NCBI GenBank assembly: GCA_947564465.1 | Contig: CANOCV010000031.1 | Coordinates: 1-34,866, forward strand | Direction: 5' to 3' | Length of the DNA: 34,866 nucleotides | From: an uncultured Roseburia sp. | GTDB taxonomy: Bacteria > Bacillota > Clostridia > Lachnospirales > Lachnospiraceae | Shown: piece by piece, positions 1 through 7,480 of the stretch | Numbering within the stretch: position 1 is the first letter of the stretch | How the letters are laid out: every line of letters starts with the position of its first letter | Translations under genes and position numbers: made by a program | The notes under the pieces: model-generated | What the model was told of the DNA's origin: nothing | The model's input: only the letters and a program-made list of their open reading frames with translations | Databases searched by the model: none

Positions 1-23
1 GCCTGGTACCCCTTAGGACAAAT

Positions 24-94
24 CCGCGCGCGGAACAAAAGCTGCGCATTGAAAGCTGTTAATCCGCGAGGGTGTGCGAAGCGCACTTTTGTTC
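24..94. repeat. Hairpin-forming palindromic element at left edge
   Basis: Bases 33-47 pair with 81-94 (GAACAAAAG against CTTTTGTTC, extended by TGCGC/GCGCA with one bulged C). CCGCGCGCGG at 24-33 and GTGCG-AA-GCGCAC at 74-86 are further local palindromes. This looks like an intergenic repeat and lies upstream of the likely start of the next gene, so open frame running through it is probably not coding. Only this one copy is seen in the window, so its family is unknown. Confidence 0.5.
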
Positions 95-234
95 TAAAAA
101 TGCGTGAGGTGGAAGGCGGGATTAAAATATGTTACGCTATACCACAAAGGGAGGAGCAGTTTGATTACGACAGATTCAGGGAAGGAGGAAATATCATAGA
201 AGCCAAGACGGGATTCTATGGTCAAAATTCTATT

Positions 235-936
235 ATGCAATCATCAGAAGAATACTTACAGAGTTTAAAACAATGGCTTCGGGATACGGAAGATTCCCAA
301 CTGGAAGAAATGGCTGACTTCTTTTCGAAGCGGCTGCATGATTATGAAGAACATATGTCAATTTGGGAGGAATCTTACCAGATATTTGCCGAAAACTTAC
401 CTTTAAAATGCCGAAGCATTTTGGACTTAGGATGCGGAACCGGATTGGAATTGGATAAGATATGGCAGAAAAATCCAAACATTGAGGTAACGGGTGTAGA
501 TTTATGTACAAATATGCTGGATAAACTACGTGAAAAACATCATGACAAACCCCTTACCACAATATGTCAGGATTATTTCCAATATGATTTTGGATATAGT
601 AAATGGGATGCCGTCATATCCTTTGAGAGCCTGCATCATTTTCTGCCGGAACGCAAAAAGGAATTGTATCGAAAGATTTTCTGCAGCCTGAAAGAAAGCG
701 GCGTTTTTATATTAGGAGACTACATTGCCTGTTGCAGCGAAGAAGAGGAGCTTTTGCGCACTGTATATTTGAACAAAAGAAAACAGTCGGCAATACCGGA
801 GAATTGTTATGTACATTTTGATATTCCCCTGACTTTGGAACATGAAAAAGAATTATTGCAAAACGCAGGATTTGTAATTGAAAAAGTATTGGATGGCAAT
901 GCAACGATTATTATAGCCGGAAAAGGTTATCAGTGA
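235..936 (+). CDS. Class I SAM-dependent methyltransferase
   Basis: This encodes a soluble methyltransferase of the Rossmann (class I) type with unknown substrate. Motif I is LDLGCGTGLELD, followed by the acidic strand-2 end VTGVDL, a D-A-V-I-S strand 4 and a SLKESGVFILGDY strand 5 typical of this fold. The frame is open back to a TTG at 49, but that stretch runs through a hairpin repeat. The first in-frame ATG without that problem is 235, although no ribosome site precedes it. A perfect AGGAGG at 183-188 sits seven bases before an in-frame ATA at 196, so translation may really start there or the start codon may have mutated. The protein is about 233-246 residues long. A GNAT gene follows about 260 bases downstream. 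The enzyme family is secure; the substrate and start are not. Confidence 0.8.
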   Translation: MQSSEEYLQSLKQWLRDTEDSQLEEMADFFSKRLHDYEEHMSIWEESYQIFAENLPLKCRSILDLGCGTGLELDKIWQKNPNIEVTGVDLCTNMLDKLREKHHDKPLTTICQDYFQYDFGYSKWDAVISFESLHHFLPERKKELYRKIFCSLKESGVFILGDYIACCSEEEELLRTVYLNKRKQSAIPENCYVHFDIPLTLEHEKELLQNAGFVIEKVLDGNATIIIAGKGYQ

Positions 937-965
937 ACTCATGCTCGTAAAGATTATGAAGTGTT

Positions 966-1193
966 GTGATAAACTGTGATCACGATAAAGAATCCTTATC
1001 AACTGAAGATCATTCAAAAAAGCAGATTGCTATGGTTATAAGATTATCCCGAAGTCAGGTTAAACGTCTGTTGGAAAAGGGAGAGATAGAATTAAAGGTG
1101 GAATTGCCACAGTCTATTTTTGCGGTATTAACCCTTATTGGTTTCCTATGGATGCATAAATTGCAGGGAGTAAAATTTATGGAGGTTCTGTTT
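966..1193 (+). other. Open frame upstream of the GNAT, possible gene remnant
   Basis: An in-frame stretch of 76 codons runs into the acetyltransferase without a stop. It includes a basic amphipathic segment (RLSRSQVKRLLEKGEIE) followed by a short hydrophobic stretch (IFAVLTLIGFLW). It has no good ribosome site of its own and I do not recognise it. It could be the tail or remnant of another small gene, a genuine N-terminal extension, or chance. The good ribosome site in front of 1194 argues against a fused product. Confidence 0.25.
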
Positions 1194-1724
1194 ATGCAGA
1201 TTAAAACACAGAGATTGCTGATCCGGAATGTAAGAACGGAAGATGCGATACCATTTGCTATAATGGCGGCAGACGGAAGCTTAAATGATTGTGGCTTTGA
1301 CAGAGACTGCGGCAGTTGGATAACAAAATGGATAGCCGAGGCAAAGGACTTTGCGCTTAGAGATGATCCTAATAGGGATTATCTGGCTTATACAATAACC
1401 TTAAAGGATGAGGCTATTGTAGTTGGTTCAGTCGGATGTTCTTATTATGAAGACCTTCAGGAAATAGGGATTACCTATTTTGTTGGGGCGCAGTATAGGA
1501 ACAATGGTTATGCAGTTGAAGCGGTAAGAGCATATACGAAATATTTTCTGAACCATTATCATGTAAAAAAGATGATTGCTACGGTGAGAAATGAAAATAT
1601 ACCATCACGAAAAGTGATTGAAAAAGCGGGATTTATTCTGACAGGAAAAAGAATGTATAAAGATTTGGACGATGATAAAGAAAAATTATATTGTTTTTAC
1701 GAAATCAAAAATAACCTCGGATAA
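1194..1724 (+). CDS. GNAT family N-acetyltransferase
   Basis: This encodes a 176-residue acetyl-CoA-dependent N-acetyltransferase of the RimJ/RimL-like type. It opens with TQRLLIRNVRTEDA, the usual first strand and helix. It carries the acetyl-CoA pyrophosphate loop region YRNNGYAVEAVRAYTKY and the typical late motif ENIPSRKVIEKAGF. ATG 1194 is chosen because GGAGG at 1181-1185 lies eight bases upstream. The frame is open further back to 966, but the extra 76 codons do not resemble the family. The acceptor substrate (small molecule, antibiotic or protein) cannot be read from sequence. The gene lies immediately outside the left direct repeat of the restriction-modification block. Confidence 0.85.
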   Translation: MQIKTQRLLIRNVRTEDAIPFAIMAADGSLNDCGFDRDCGSWITKWIAEAKDFALRDDPNRDYLAYTITLKDEAIVVGSVGCSYYEDLQEIGITYFVGAQYRNNGYAVEAVRAYTKYFLNHYHVKKMIATVRNENIPSRKVIEKAGFILTGKRMYKDLDDDKEKLYCFYEIKNNLG

Positions 1725-1740
1725 ATGTCGTGATGAATAT

Positions 1741-1832
1741 AGTGTTTTCAAGGGTTAGCGGATATTTTATTAAACAAATATAACAGCTGATATTTTTCTT
1801 AAAAATTATCAAATTACAATCAGAATTTGGAG
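1741..1832 (+). repeat. 88-bp direct repeat, left copy (putative attL)
   Basis: Bases 1745-1832 are identical to 6958-7045, with three further matches and one mismatch on the left side (1741-1744 vs 6954-6957). Similarity stops abruptly at the shared TTTGGAG. The left copy lies between the GNAT gene and the decayed integrase. The right copy runs into the ribosome site of the VOC gene. The pair brackets the restriction-modification block and is best read as the direct repeats of an integrated element. Confidence 0.9.
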
Positions 1833-1956
1833 ATGAATTTCTTGAACTTTCCTTATTTTTCAAGGCTTTTAGAGTCTCATATAGTAAATTGATATGTATT
1901 TTCCTTTGTTTTTGCCCTTATTGGCAACTTACAAGGGAAATTTTTTCTGAATGTAT

Positions 1957-3121
1957 TTAATCGTTGCCCGCCACCTTATCCAAGAGCCTGGTGGAAGTTC
2001 GCTTTGCCTCACTTGTGGCATGGGCATATACATTCATTGTGGTACTCACATTAGAGTGTCCCAAGAGTTCCTGCACATCTTTTGGAGCTGCACTGTTTGA
2101 AAGCAGGTTGCTTGTGTAAGTATGGCGGAGTTGGTGGAAATGAAAACCCTCTAAACCGTCCAGCTTCTTTGCGAGCGTCCGGCATGCGATACTCAATGTA
2201 CCCGGCGTTTCAAGACTGCCGTCCTGTCTTAAACATATAAACGATATTTCGTTGTAATCTGCCGGAATGTCCTGCGTACTTTCTAAACTGTAATACTCAT
2301 AGTATATCCTGTTTTTGTCCCGCACTTCTTTGTAGTAATTGCGGTGGTACAGTTCCCCGTCCTGCATCTAATTTTTAAGCTGTTCTTTCCTTGCTTTTTT
2401 CAGTATGGCGGTAAGCGTGTCCCCGAAATCAACTGACCGTACTTTTTTACGTTTTGTCGGTCCGATAATTGTTTTGTGCTTTGCGCTGTCATAGCGGACA
2501 CTACGCTTTACCGTAAGATACTGTTCCTCAAGGGTGATGTCTGCCAAGTCAGCCCGCATACCTCGCCAATCCTAAGACTTGCATAGTAAGCTATCTGTAT
2601 CGGCAGAATCGCAGGGGGATTTTTCTTTTCAAGATAAGTGATAAGTTTCTCATAATCATTATGGAAAATTAGCTTTGTGTCTGACTGTCCCATATCTTCC
2701 TCTGAAAACAAATCCACTTCCTCTGCTTTTCGTTTCAGCTTGATGTACTGCATGGGATTGAACGTAATCAGTTGCTTAGGGAATACTGCAAAACCGCAGA
2801 GAAAGAGTGGATATAGTCTTTGCTCAATCCCTTCTTCACTTTTCCGTCGGGATAAGTCCCTCCGAAAGTAAGCAGATCAAGGAATGTCTGCAAATGCTCC
2901 ACTGTTACGGTTTTTAGCCTGCGGTCAGCAACGGGGTGTTTCTTAATGCACCGTATCGTGCCGAGATAATTTTCCACCGTACCATTGCTGAGTGTGTCAA
3001 CCTTTAATTCTTCCTCCGCCCAAATGTCGAACAGCTCCCCAAGCGTGATGTTGTCAGCTTTTGCAATAAACTTCTTTTCTTCGTAGTCCTCCATAGCCTG
3101 CCGTAACAGCTTTTCCGTTTC
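1957..3121 (-). pseudogene. Tyrosine recombinase/integrase, decayed (ICE/Tn916-like type)
   Basis: The pieces assemble into one phage-integrase-family protein read on the minus strand. The N-terminal SAM-like core-binding part is at 3121-2768 (AMEDYEEKKFIAKADNITLG). It is followed by FPKQLITFNPMQYIKLKRK after a frameshift near 2775-2790, then the catalytic domain. Catalytic elements remain visible: Arg in LRIGEVCGL, HQLRHTY (HxxR), LGHSNVSTTMNVYAH with the His and nucleophile Tyr. Damage is a frameshift near 2780, a second frameshift near 2550 (GLTW then ADITLEEQYL), and an in-frame TAG at 2365-2367 between QLKN and MQDGEL. The arm-binding N-terminus expected before ETEKLLRQAM is absent, with a stop upstream near 3189. 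It is therefore non-functional. The C-terminus is next to the left direct repeat. Confidence 0.9.
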
Positions 3122-3315
3122 GCCCTTGCCTGGGGCAGAGATTGTGTATATTAGCGTAAGGGGATAATATTGAATATAACAATGTGTTTAAAAACGAGCA
3201 TTCCATCCACAATAGTTTCAACAGACTTTACATTAGTGTTGTACAGGGGAAGATATTAATTAGTGTTTTCCTAAAAATTCAATTAAAGAACTGGTTTGAA
3301 ATGTATAAAAATATC

Positions 3316-3344
3316 TTTACCAGGCAGAGAAAATAAGATATAAT
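3316..3344 (+). promoter_or_regulatory. Putative sigma-A promoter for the R-M operon
   Basis: TTTACC at 3316-3321 is separated by 17 bases from a perfect TATAAT at 3339-3344. The predicted transcript would start near 3351, about 38 bases before the adenine methylase ATG at 3389. No operator or separate controller gene is seen. Confidence 0.6.
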
Positions 3345-3388
3345 TTCATAAAACGACATGGGAAATGGTTTTGAGAAAGGGGTGCTTT

Positions 3389-4237
3389 ATGGCTAACAAT
3401 ATTTTAATCAGCCCTATTTTGAAATGGGTTGGAGGCAAAAGACAATTACTAACAGATATAATGCCCCTGATCAACAAAAAATGTACTACTTATGTTGAGC
3501 CCTTTGTTGGTGGCGGGGCTGTATTTTTTGAATTACAGCCAAAGAAAGCAATTATTAATGATTATAATGCAGAACTCATGAATGTGTATGAAGTAGTAAG
3601 AGATTTTCCAGAGGAACTGATTGCGTTATTGGAAGTGCATAATAGGGAAAATAACCAAGAGTACTTTTATCAGTTAAGAGCATTGGATAGAAGTGCAAAG
3701 TATTCCGAAATGAGCGCTGTTCAAAAGGCTGCAAGGATTATTTATCTCAATAAAACATGTTATAACGGTCTGTATCGGGTAAATTCTGCAGGACAGTTTA
3801 ATTCTCCTTATGGGAAATATAAAAACCCAAACATTGTTAATTCAACAACTATACGAGCAATGTCAAAATATTTAAAAAATCCGAAAATAACGATTAAGCA
3901 GGGAGATTATAAAGATGTGCTTAAGAGAGTGCGCAAAGGAGCGTTCGTTTATTTAGATCCGCCATATATGCCAATATCATCATCTGCATCTTTTACCGGA
4001 TATACGGAAAATGGTTTTTCATTTGAGCAGCAGGCTGCATTAAAAAATGAGTGTGACAAATTGAAAGAGAAAGGAATTCCTTTTTTGCAATCTAATTCGG
4101 ACTGTGCGGAAATAAGAGAGTTATACAAGGAATATGATATTAGAACGGTACAAGCCAAAAGAAGTATTAACAGTGATGCAAATAAACGAGGCGAGATAAG
4201 CGAGGTGTTGATTTACTATGTTCCAGAGAAAAACTAA
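3389..4237 (+). CDS. DNA adenine methylase, Dam/D12 class (type II R-M modification subunit)
   Basis: This encodes an N6-adenine DNA methyltransferase of the D12 (alpha-type) class, using SAM to protect host DNA from the linked nuclease. Family hallmarks are in order: KWVGGKRQL near residues 10-18, the SAM loop FVGGGAVF from about residue 39, and catalytic DPPY at 190-193. Length is 282 residues, normal for the class. ATG 3389 is chosen because AAAGGGG at 3376-3382 precedes it by six bases; an upstream in-frame ATG at 3365 has no ribosome site. The 3' end overlaps the endonuclease gene by 20 bases, implying translational coupling. Target sequence cannot be read from the protein; GATC-like specificity is possible but unproven, since D12 enzymes also serve asymmetric sites. 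Confidence 0.92.
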   Translation: MANNILISPILKWVGGKRQLLTDIMPLINKKCTTYVEPFVGGGAVFFELQPKKAIINDYNAELMNVYEVVRDFPEELIALLEVHNRENNQEYFYQLRALDRSAKYSEMSAVQKAARIIYLNKTCYNGLYRVNSAGQFNSPYGKYKNPNIVNSTTIRAMSKYLKNPKITIKQGDYKDVLKRVRKGAFVYLDPPYMPISSSASFTGYTENGFSFEQQAALKNECDKLKEKGIPFLQSNSDCAEIRELYKEYDIRTVQAKRSINSDANKRGEISEVLIYYVPEKN

Positions 4238-5522
4238 CTTATCAGCTAATGATGCATGGAAAGCATTAATAGATAAATATAATATTTTAGAGGAAATTCA
4301 AAATAATGGATGTTATCATATCAAAGCAAGTCAGATCAAACAATTTAAAGAACCAAGATTAATGGCAAAATGGGACAGCTCAGATTCTCTTCCCCCAATA
4401 TTACGAGATAATAAAATAAATATTTTATCTGACAGCAGAAGCTCTTATGTCATTAGTGATTTCCTTTTGTATCAGGCAATCCCAGAGCTTGACGAACATG
4501 TTACACAAATGGATCATGTAGAGCTACCAGATTATGAATCCATTGATGTGAAAAATATTAGTTCAGAGGCAAATGCAATTAATGTATTGCTTTTAACGGG
4601 TATATTGGATGATTTCTTAAATACAAATGGTAATGTTGCTACTTTTAATGGACGAATGGGCACTGGAAAATTTGATTTTGTAGTAAATACAGTCAGAAAT
4701 ATCAAACAAAAAATTTGCGTTAATAATGCACAATGTGAGATAGACGGCGGATTTGAGAATGATAATTCGATTGTAATTATGGAAGCGAAGAATGTAATAC
4801 ATGAAGATTTTCATGTCCGTCAGCTTTATTATCCGTATAGACTATGGAAAACAAAAGTACATAAACCAATCAGGCTGATTTTTTCTTTATATTCCAATAT
4901 GATTTACAGATTGTTTGAATATCGTTTTAATGTATTGGAGGATTATTCTTCTATTGAGCTAATCCACATGAAAAATTATTCTCTGCAAGATACAACAATA
5001 ACATTAGATGATTTGCTGAGAGTAAGAGCAACTGCGACAATTAAGACAGACGACAATATGGATAAATCAAATGTGCCATTCATACAGGCAAATTCAATGG
5101 AACGAATTATTTCATTGTTGGAACATATGTATGAAAACCCAATGACCAGCCAGCAAATTGCAACACTGATGGATTTTGAATCACGCCAGTCTGATTATTA
5201 CTATAATGCAGGGAAATATTTAGGGCTATTTGAAAAGATAACCGAAGATAAACAAAAGGTTGTTATATTAACAGCAATGGGAAATAAGGTTTTCAAATTA
5301 AATTATAAGGAAAGACAGCTAAAATTGGTTGAGTTGATTTTTGAGCATCAGATATTTGATGATTTTTTTGATATTATGATCGAAACAGGAGATATGCCGA
5401 GCAAAAAAGATATCGAAAACGAAATGCGCGCTTTGCATGTCTGCGCGGAAGGGCAGATAGTACGCAGAGCCAGTTCCGTATATGGCTGGTTAAAATGGAT
5501 ATTTAACCTGACAAAATTGTAG
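4218..5522 (+). CDS. Putative type II restriction endonuclease, PD-(D/E)XK fold
   Basis: This encodes a 434-residue protein that starts inside the adenine methylase gene (20-base overlap, GAGGTG at 4202-4207 as ribosome site). It contains a PD-(D/E)XK-like nuclease signature: Asp176 in EIDGG, then after a short loop and beta strand Glu189-Ala-Lys191 in IVIMEAKN. The C-terminal third (from about residue 290) resembles a winged-helix DNA-binding region: MTSQQIATLMDF followed by YYYNAGKYLGLFEK. Sandwiched between two DNA methylases, its role as the cutting enzyme of the system is a strong inference. I cannot assign a characterised isoschizomer. Base composition is strongly AT-rich compared with the core genes further right. 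Confidence 0.82.
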   Translation: MFQRKTNLSANDAWKALIDKYNILEEIQNNGCYHIKASQIKQFKEPRLMAKWDSSDSLPPILRDNKINILSDSRSSYVISDFLLYQAIPELDEHVTQMDHVELPDYESIDVKNISSEANAINVLLLTGILDDFLNTNGNVATFNGRMGTGKFDFVVNTVRNIKQKICVNNAQCEIDGGFENDNSIVIMEAKNVIHEDFHVRQLYYPYRLWKTKVHKPIRLIFSLYSNMIYRLFEYRFNVLEDYSSIELIHMKNYSLQDTTITLDDLLRVRATATIKTDDNMDKSNVPFIQANSMERIISLLEHMYENPMTSQQIATLMDFESRQSDYYYNAGKYLGLFEKITEDKQKVVILTAMGNKVFKLNYKERQLKLVELIFEHQIFDDFFDIMIETGDMPSKKDIENEMRALHVCAEGQIVRRASSVYGWLKWIFNLTKL

Positions 5523-5550
5523 ATATGCCTTTAGGTAGGGAGGATAAACA

Positions 5551-6348
5551 ACGAAAAAACGAATAGATAAATGGGAACCGGACAAGTTTGAAATAGAAAA
5601 TAATACGATATGGAGTTTTCCTGATAGAGGGGAGTGGGCAACACATGATGGAACATATCGCGGAAATTGGTCGCCTTATATAGTAAGAAACCTGCTTTTG
5701 CGTTATTCTGCATCAGGTGATTTGGTCTTGGATCAGTTTGTTGGCGGTGGCACTACACTCATAGAAGCCAAATTATTAAATCGTAATATTATTGGCATTG
5801 ATGTCAACCCAATGGCATTGCAGCGATGTAAAGAAAAGTGTAGTTTTCAACACAATTCTGATAGCAAGGTATATATCAAATCGGGAGATGCAAGAGATTT
5901 AAATTATATTCCAGATATGAGTATTGATTTTATATGTACACATCCACCCTATGCAGATATTATAAAATATAGTATAGATATTGAAGCGGATATATCACAT
6001 TTGAATGAAAAGGATTTTCTTCTTGCAATAACTCAGGTTGCTAAGGAAAGTTTTCGAGTATTGAAAAAGCATAAATATTGTGCTGTGTTAATGGGAGATA
6101 TACGAAAAAAAGGCCATGTAGTACCGTTGGGGTTTCAAGTAATGCAAAAATTTCAAAGTGCCGGGTTTGTGTTAAAAGAAATTATAATTAAAGAACAGCA
6201 TAATTGCAAGTCAACAGCAACATGGAAAAGTCAAAGTCAAGCACATAATTTTTTACTATTAGCACATGAGTATTTGTTTGTGTTTGAAAAGGATGATTCA
6301 ATGAATGAAATCGACAATCCCCCAGCTATGCTGGGGAGAATAGAGTAA
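5551..6348 (+). CDS. Second DNA methyltransferase of the R-M system, apparent ACG start
   Basis: This is a SAM-dependent DNA methylase of the N4/N6 amino type. It reads NTIWSFPDRGEW, then SAM loop FVGGGTT at residues 63-69 with VLD before it, IGIDVNP (acidic strand 2), and catalytic-type HPPY at 131-134. Length from 5551 is 265 residues. The frame has a stop at 5545-5547 and no ATG, GTG or TTG before 5698. GTAGGGAGG at 5535-5543 lies seven bases before ACG AAA AAA, so ACG 5551 looks like the start or a mutated ATG. A start at 5698 would delete the conserved N-terminus. Two different methylases around one nuclease suggest an asymmetric recognition site with one enzyme per strand. The last ten or so codons (NPPAMLGRIE) are read through an IS200-type end hairpin, so the native C-terminus may be lost. 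Confidence 0.8.
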   Translation, partial: TKKRIDKWEPDKFEIENNTIWSFPDRGEWATHDGTYRGNWSPYIVRNLLLRYSASGDLVLDQFVGGGTTLIEAKLLNRNIIGIDVNPMALQRCKEKCSFQHNSDSKVYIKSGDARDLNYIPDMSIDFICTHPPYADIIKYSIDIEADISHLNEKDFLLAITQVAKESFRVLKKHKYCAVLMGDIRKKGHVVPLGFQVMQKFQSAGFVLKEIIIKEQHNCKSTATWKSQSQAHNFLLLAHEYLFVFEKDDSMNEIDNPPAMLGRIE

Positions 6349-6376
6349 GTTGTGACGAAGTGGATATTATAAAAAA

Positions 6377-6431
6377 GCCTCCTATGTTAAAATGAGAAAG
6401 GTGTCGCAAGCCAATCTCAAGAATAGGAGGC
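6377..6431 (+). promoter_or_regulatory. Leader stem-loop that sequesters the tnpA ribosome site
   Basis: GCCTCCTAT (6377-6385) is perfectly complementary to ATAGGAGGC (6423-6431), which contains the AGGAGG of tnpA. An inner TGAGA (6393-6397)/TCTCA (6415-6419) stem continues the hairpin. In IS200 a comparable leader structure blocks transposase translation. That function is inferred here from position and pairing. Confidence 0.7.
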
Positions 6432-6438
6432 GGTCCAA

Positions 6439-6830
6439 ATGGACAGCAAAAGTTTATCACATACGAGATGGAAATGCCAGTACCATATCGTGTTCATACC
6501 TAAATACCGAAAAAAGAAATTATTCGGCCAGTTAAAGTTCGATATACAGGACATATTAAGTACATTATGCAAATATAAAGGAGTAGAAATTATAGAAGGT
6601 GCTGTGTGTGCCAGCCATGTACATATGTGCGTGAGCATTCCGTCCAAGATAAGTATTTCAAATTTTATGGGATACCTAAAAGGGAAGAGTACGCTAATGA
6701 TATATGACAGGCATCTGGAACAATAAAGTAAATGGAAGAAAGCATTTTGGGCAAGAGGGTATTATGTGGCAACAGTAGGAAATGTAACAGAGAATGCCAA
6801 AAGAAATACATCCGGGAACAGTCAGAATGA
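6439..6830 (+). pseudogene. tnpA: IS200-type Y1 (HUH) transposase tnpA, interrupted
   Basis: The intact N-terminal part reads HTRWKCQYHIVFIPKYRKK and contains the HUH metal-binding motif HVHMCVSIP, both diagnostic of IS200 TnpA. A TAA at 6724-6726 interrupts the frame after RHLEQ, where relatives continue. The same frame then resumes with SKWKKAFWARGYYVATVG up to TEN. A frameshift near 6795-6800 moves the remaining KKYIREQSE, which should hold the catalytic tyrosine, into another frame ending at 6830. Both lesions should abolish transposition unless a helper acts in trans. AGGAGG at 6425-6430 is the ribosome site. Confidence 0.88.
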
Positions 6831-6953
6831 TGTTATATCATGTTTTATGTGATTTTGTTTCCCTCATTTTTTCCCATATCAGGGTTCGTAATGTCCTGTG
6901 GGAAGATATAACACAAGAGAAACTTTAAGGGAAAGTTCACCTGCGACAAACTT

Positions 6954-7045
6954 AGTATTTTCAAGGGTTAGCGGATATTTTATTAAACAAATATAACAGC
7001 TGATATTTTTCTTAAAAATTATCAAATTACAATCAGAATTTGGAG
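6954..7045 (+). repeat. 88-bp direct repeat, right copy (putative attR)
   Basis: Bases 6958-7045 are identical to 1745-1832. This copy ends in the GGAG of the VOC gene's ribosome site, so it is probably the native upstream region of that gene, with the left copy as the displaced duplicate. Bases 6831-6953 between the transposase remnant and this repeat show only the small hairpin at 6921-6937. Confidence 0.9.
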
Positions 7046-7056
7046 GGATACGGACA

Positions 7057-7419
7057 ATGAAATTAAAGAACATTTTGATTGTTGTTAAAGATATTGAAAA
7101 ATCTAAACAATTTTATCACGACTTGTTCGGTCTTGATATGGTACTTGACAATGATGGCAATATGATTTTAACGGAAGGTCTTGTACTCCAAGATGAGAAA
7201 ATTTGGAAAAGGTATTTGGGAAAAGATATTATTTCGAAAAGCAATTCTTGTGAACTGTATTTTGAAGAACAAGATATAGAAGCATTTATTGAAAATTTGG
7301 AAAAAATATATCCCGGGGTTCAATACGTCAATCGTCTTATGACGCATAGCTGGGGACAAAAGGTAGTTCGTTTTTATGATTTAGACGGAAATTTGATTGA
7401 GGTGGGAACACCTATGTAA
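7057..7419 (+). CDS. VOC (glyoxalase/bleomycin-resistance/dioxygenase) family protein
   Basis: This encodes a 120-residue vicinal-oxygen-chelate fold protein. The opening MKLKNILIVVKDIEKSKQFY HDLFG pattern (strand, then helix) and the closing VVRFYDLDGNLIEVGTP pattern are standard for the family. The terminal Glu of LIEVG is a usual metal ligand. Such proteins dimerise and bind either metal-dependent substrates or drugs; the ligand cannot be predicted. GGAGGG at 7042-7047 lies nine bases before the ATG. It stands just outside the right repeat of the island and, with the GNAT and methyltransferase on the other side, may belong to an older set of small accessory or resistance-like genes. Confidence 0.88.
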   Translation: MKLKNILIVVKDIEKSKQFYHDLFGLDMVLDNDGNMILTEGLVLQDEKIWKRYLGKDIISKSNSCELYFEEQDIEAFIENLEKIYPGVQYVNRLMTHSWGQKVVRFYDLDGNLIEVGTPM

Positions 7420-7480
7420 TGCGACAATTTCCGGTTTGCCCGTTACAATACCTAAGAGGGATAGGCTAATGCTTATTTTT

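Larger units (their letters stand above)
6305..6945 (+). mobile_element. Decayed IS200-type (IS200/IS605 family) insertion
   Basis: The left-end hairpin is CCCCAGC-TAT-GCTGGGG (6320-6336), as found at subterminal positions of IS200 relatives. It is followed by a leader, a tnpA pseudogene, and a possible right-end hairpin AACTTT-AAGGG-AAAGTT at 6921-6937. No tnpB is present. Boundaries are approximate because these elements make no target duplication. The insertion landed at the 3' end of the second methylase gene, just inside the right direct repeat of the island. Confidence 0.7.
1741..7045. mobile_element. Putative integrated island carrying a restriction-modification system
   Basis: A 5.2-kb segment is bounded by 88-bp perfect direct repeats. 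A tyrosine integrase gene lies just inside the left repeat, the usual place for an element's own integrase. The cargo is a complete-looking type II restriction-modification module plus an IS200-type insertion. The cargo is visibly more AT-rich than the chromosome after 7.9 kb. The integrase is broken and N-terminally truncated, so the element should now be immobile. The island call is inference: 88 bp is long for a tyrosine-recombinase core site, and recombination between older duplicated sequence could also give this layout. Confidence 0.65.

Noticed and set aside
3365..4237. Adenine methylase starting at ATG 3365
   Set aside because: It lacks a ribosome site; the AAAGGGG motif positions ATG 3389 as the start.
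5698..6348. Second methylase starting at 5698
   Set aside because: The TTG there has no ribosome site and would remove conserved residues (NTIWSFPDRGEW to LLLRY) that lie in the same open frame upstream.
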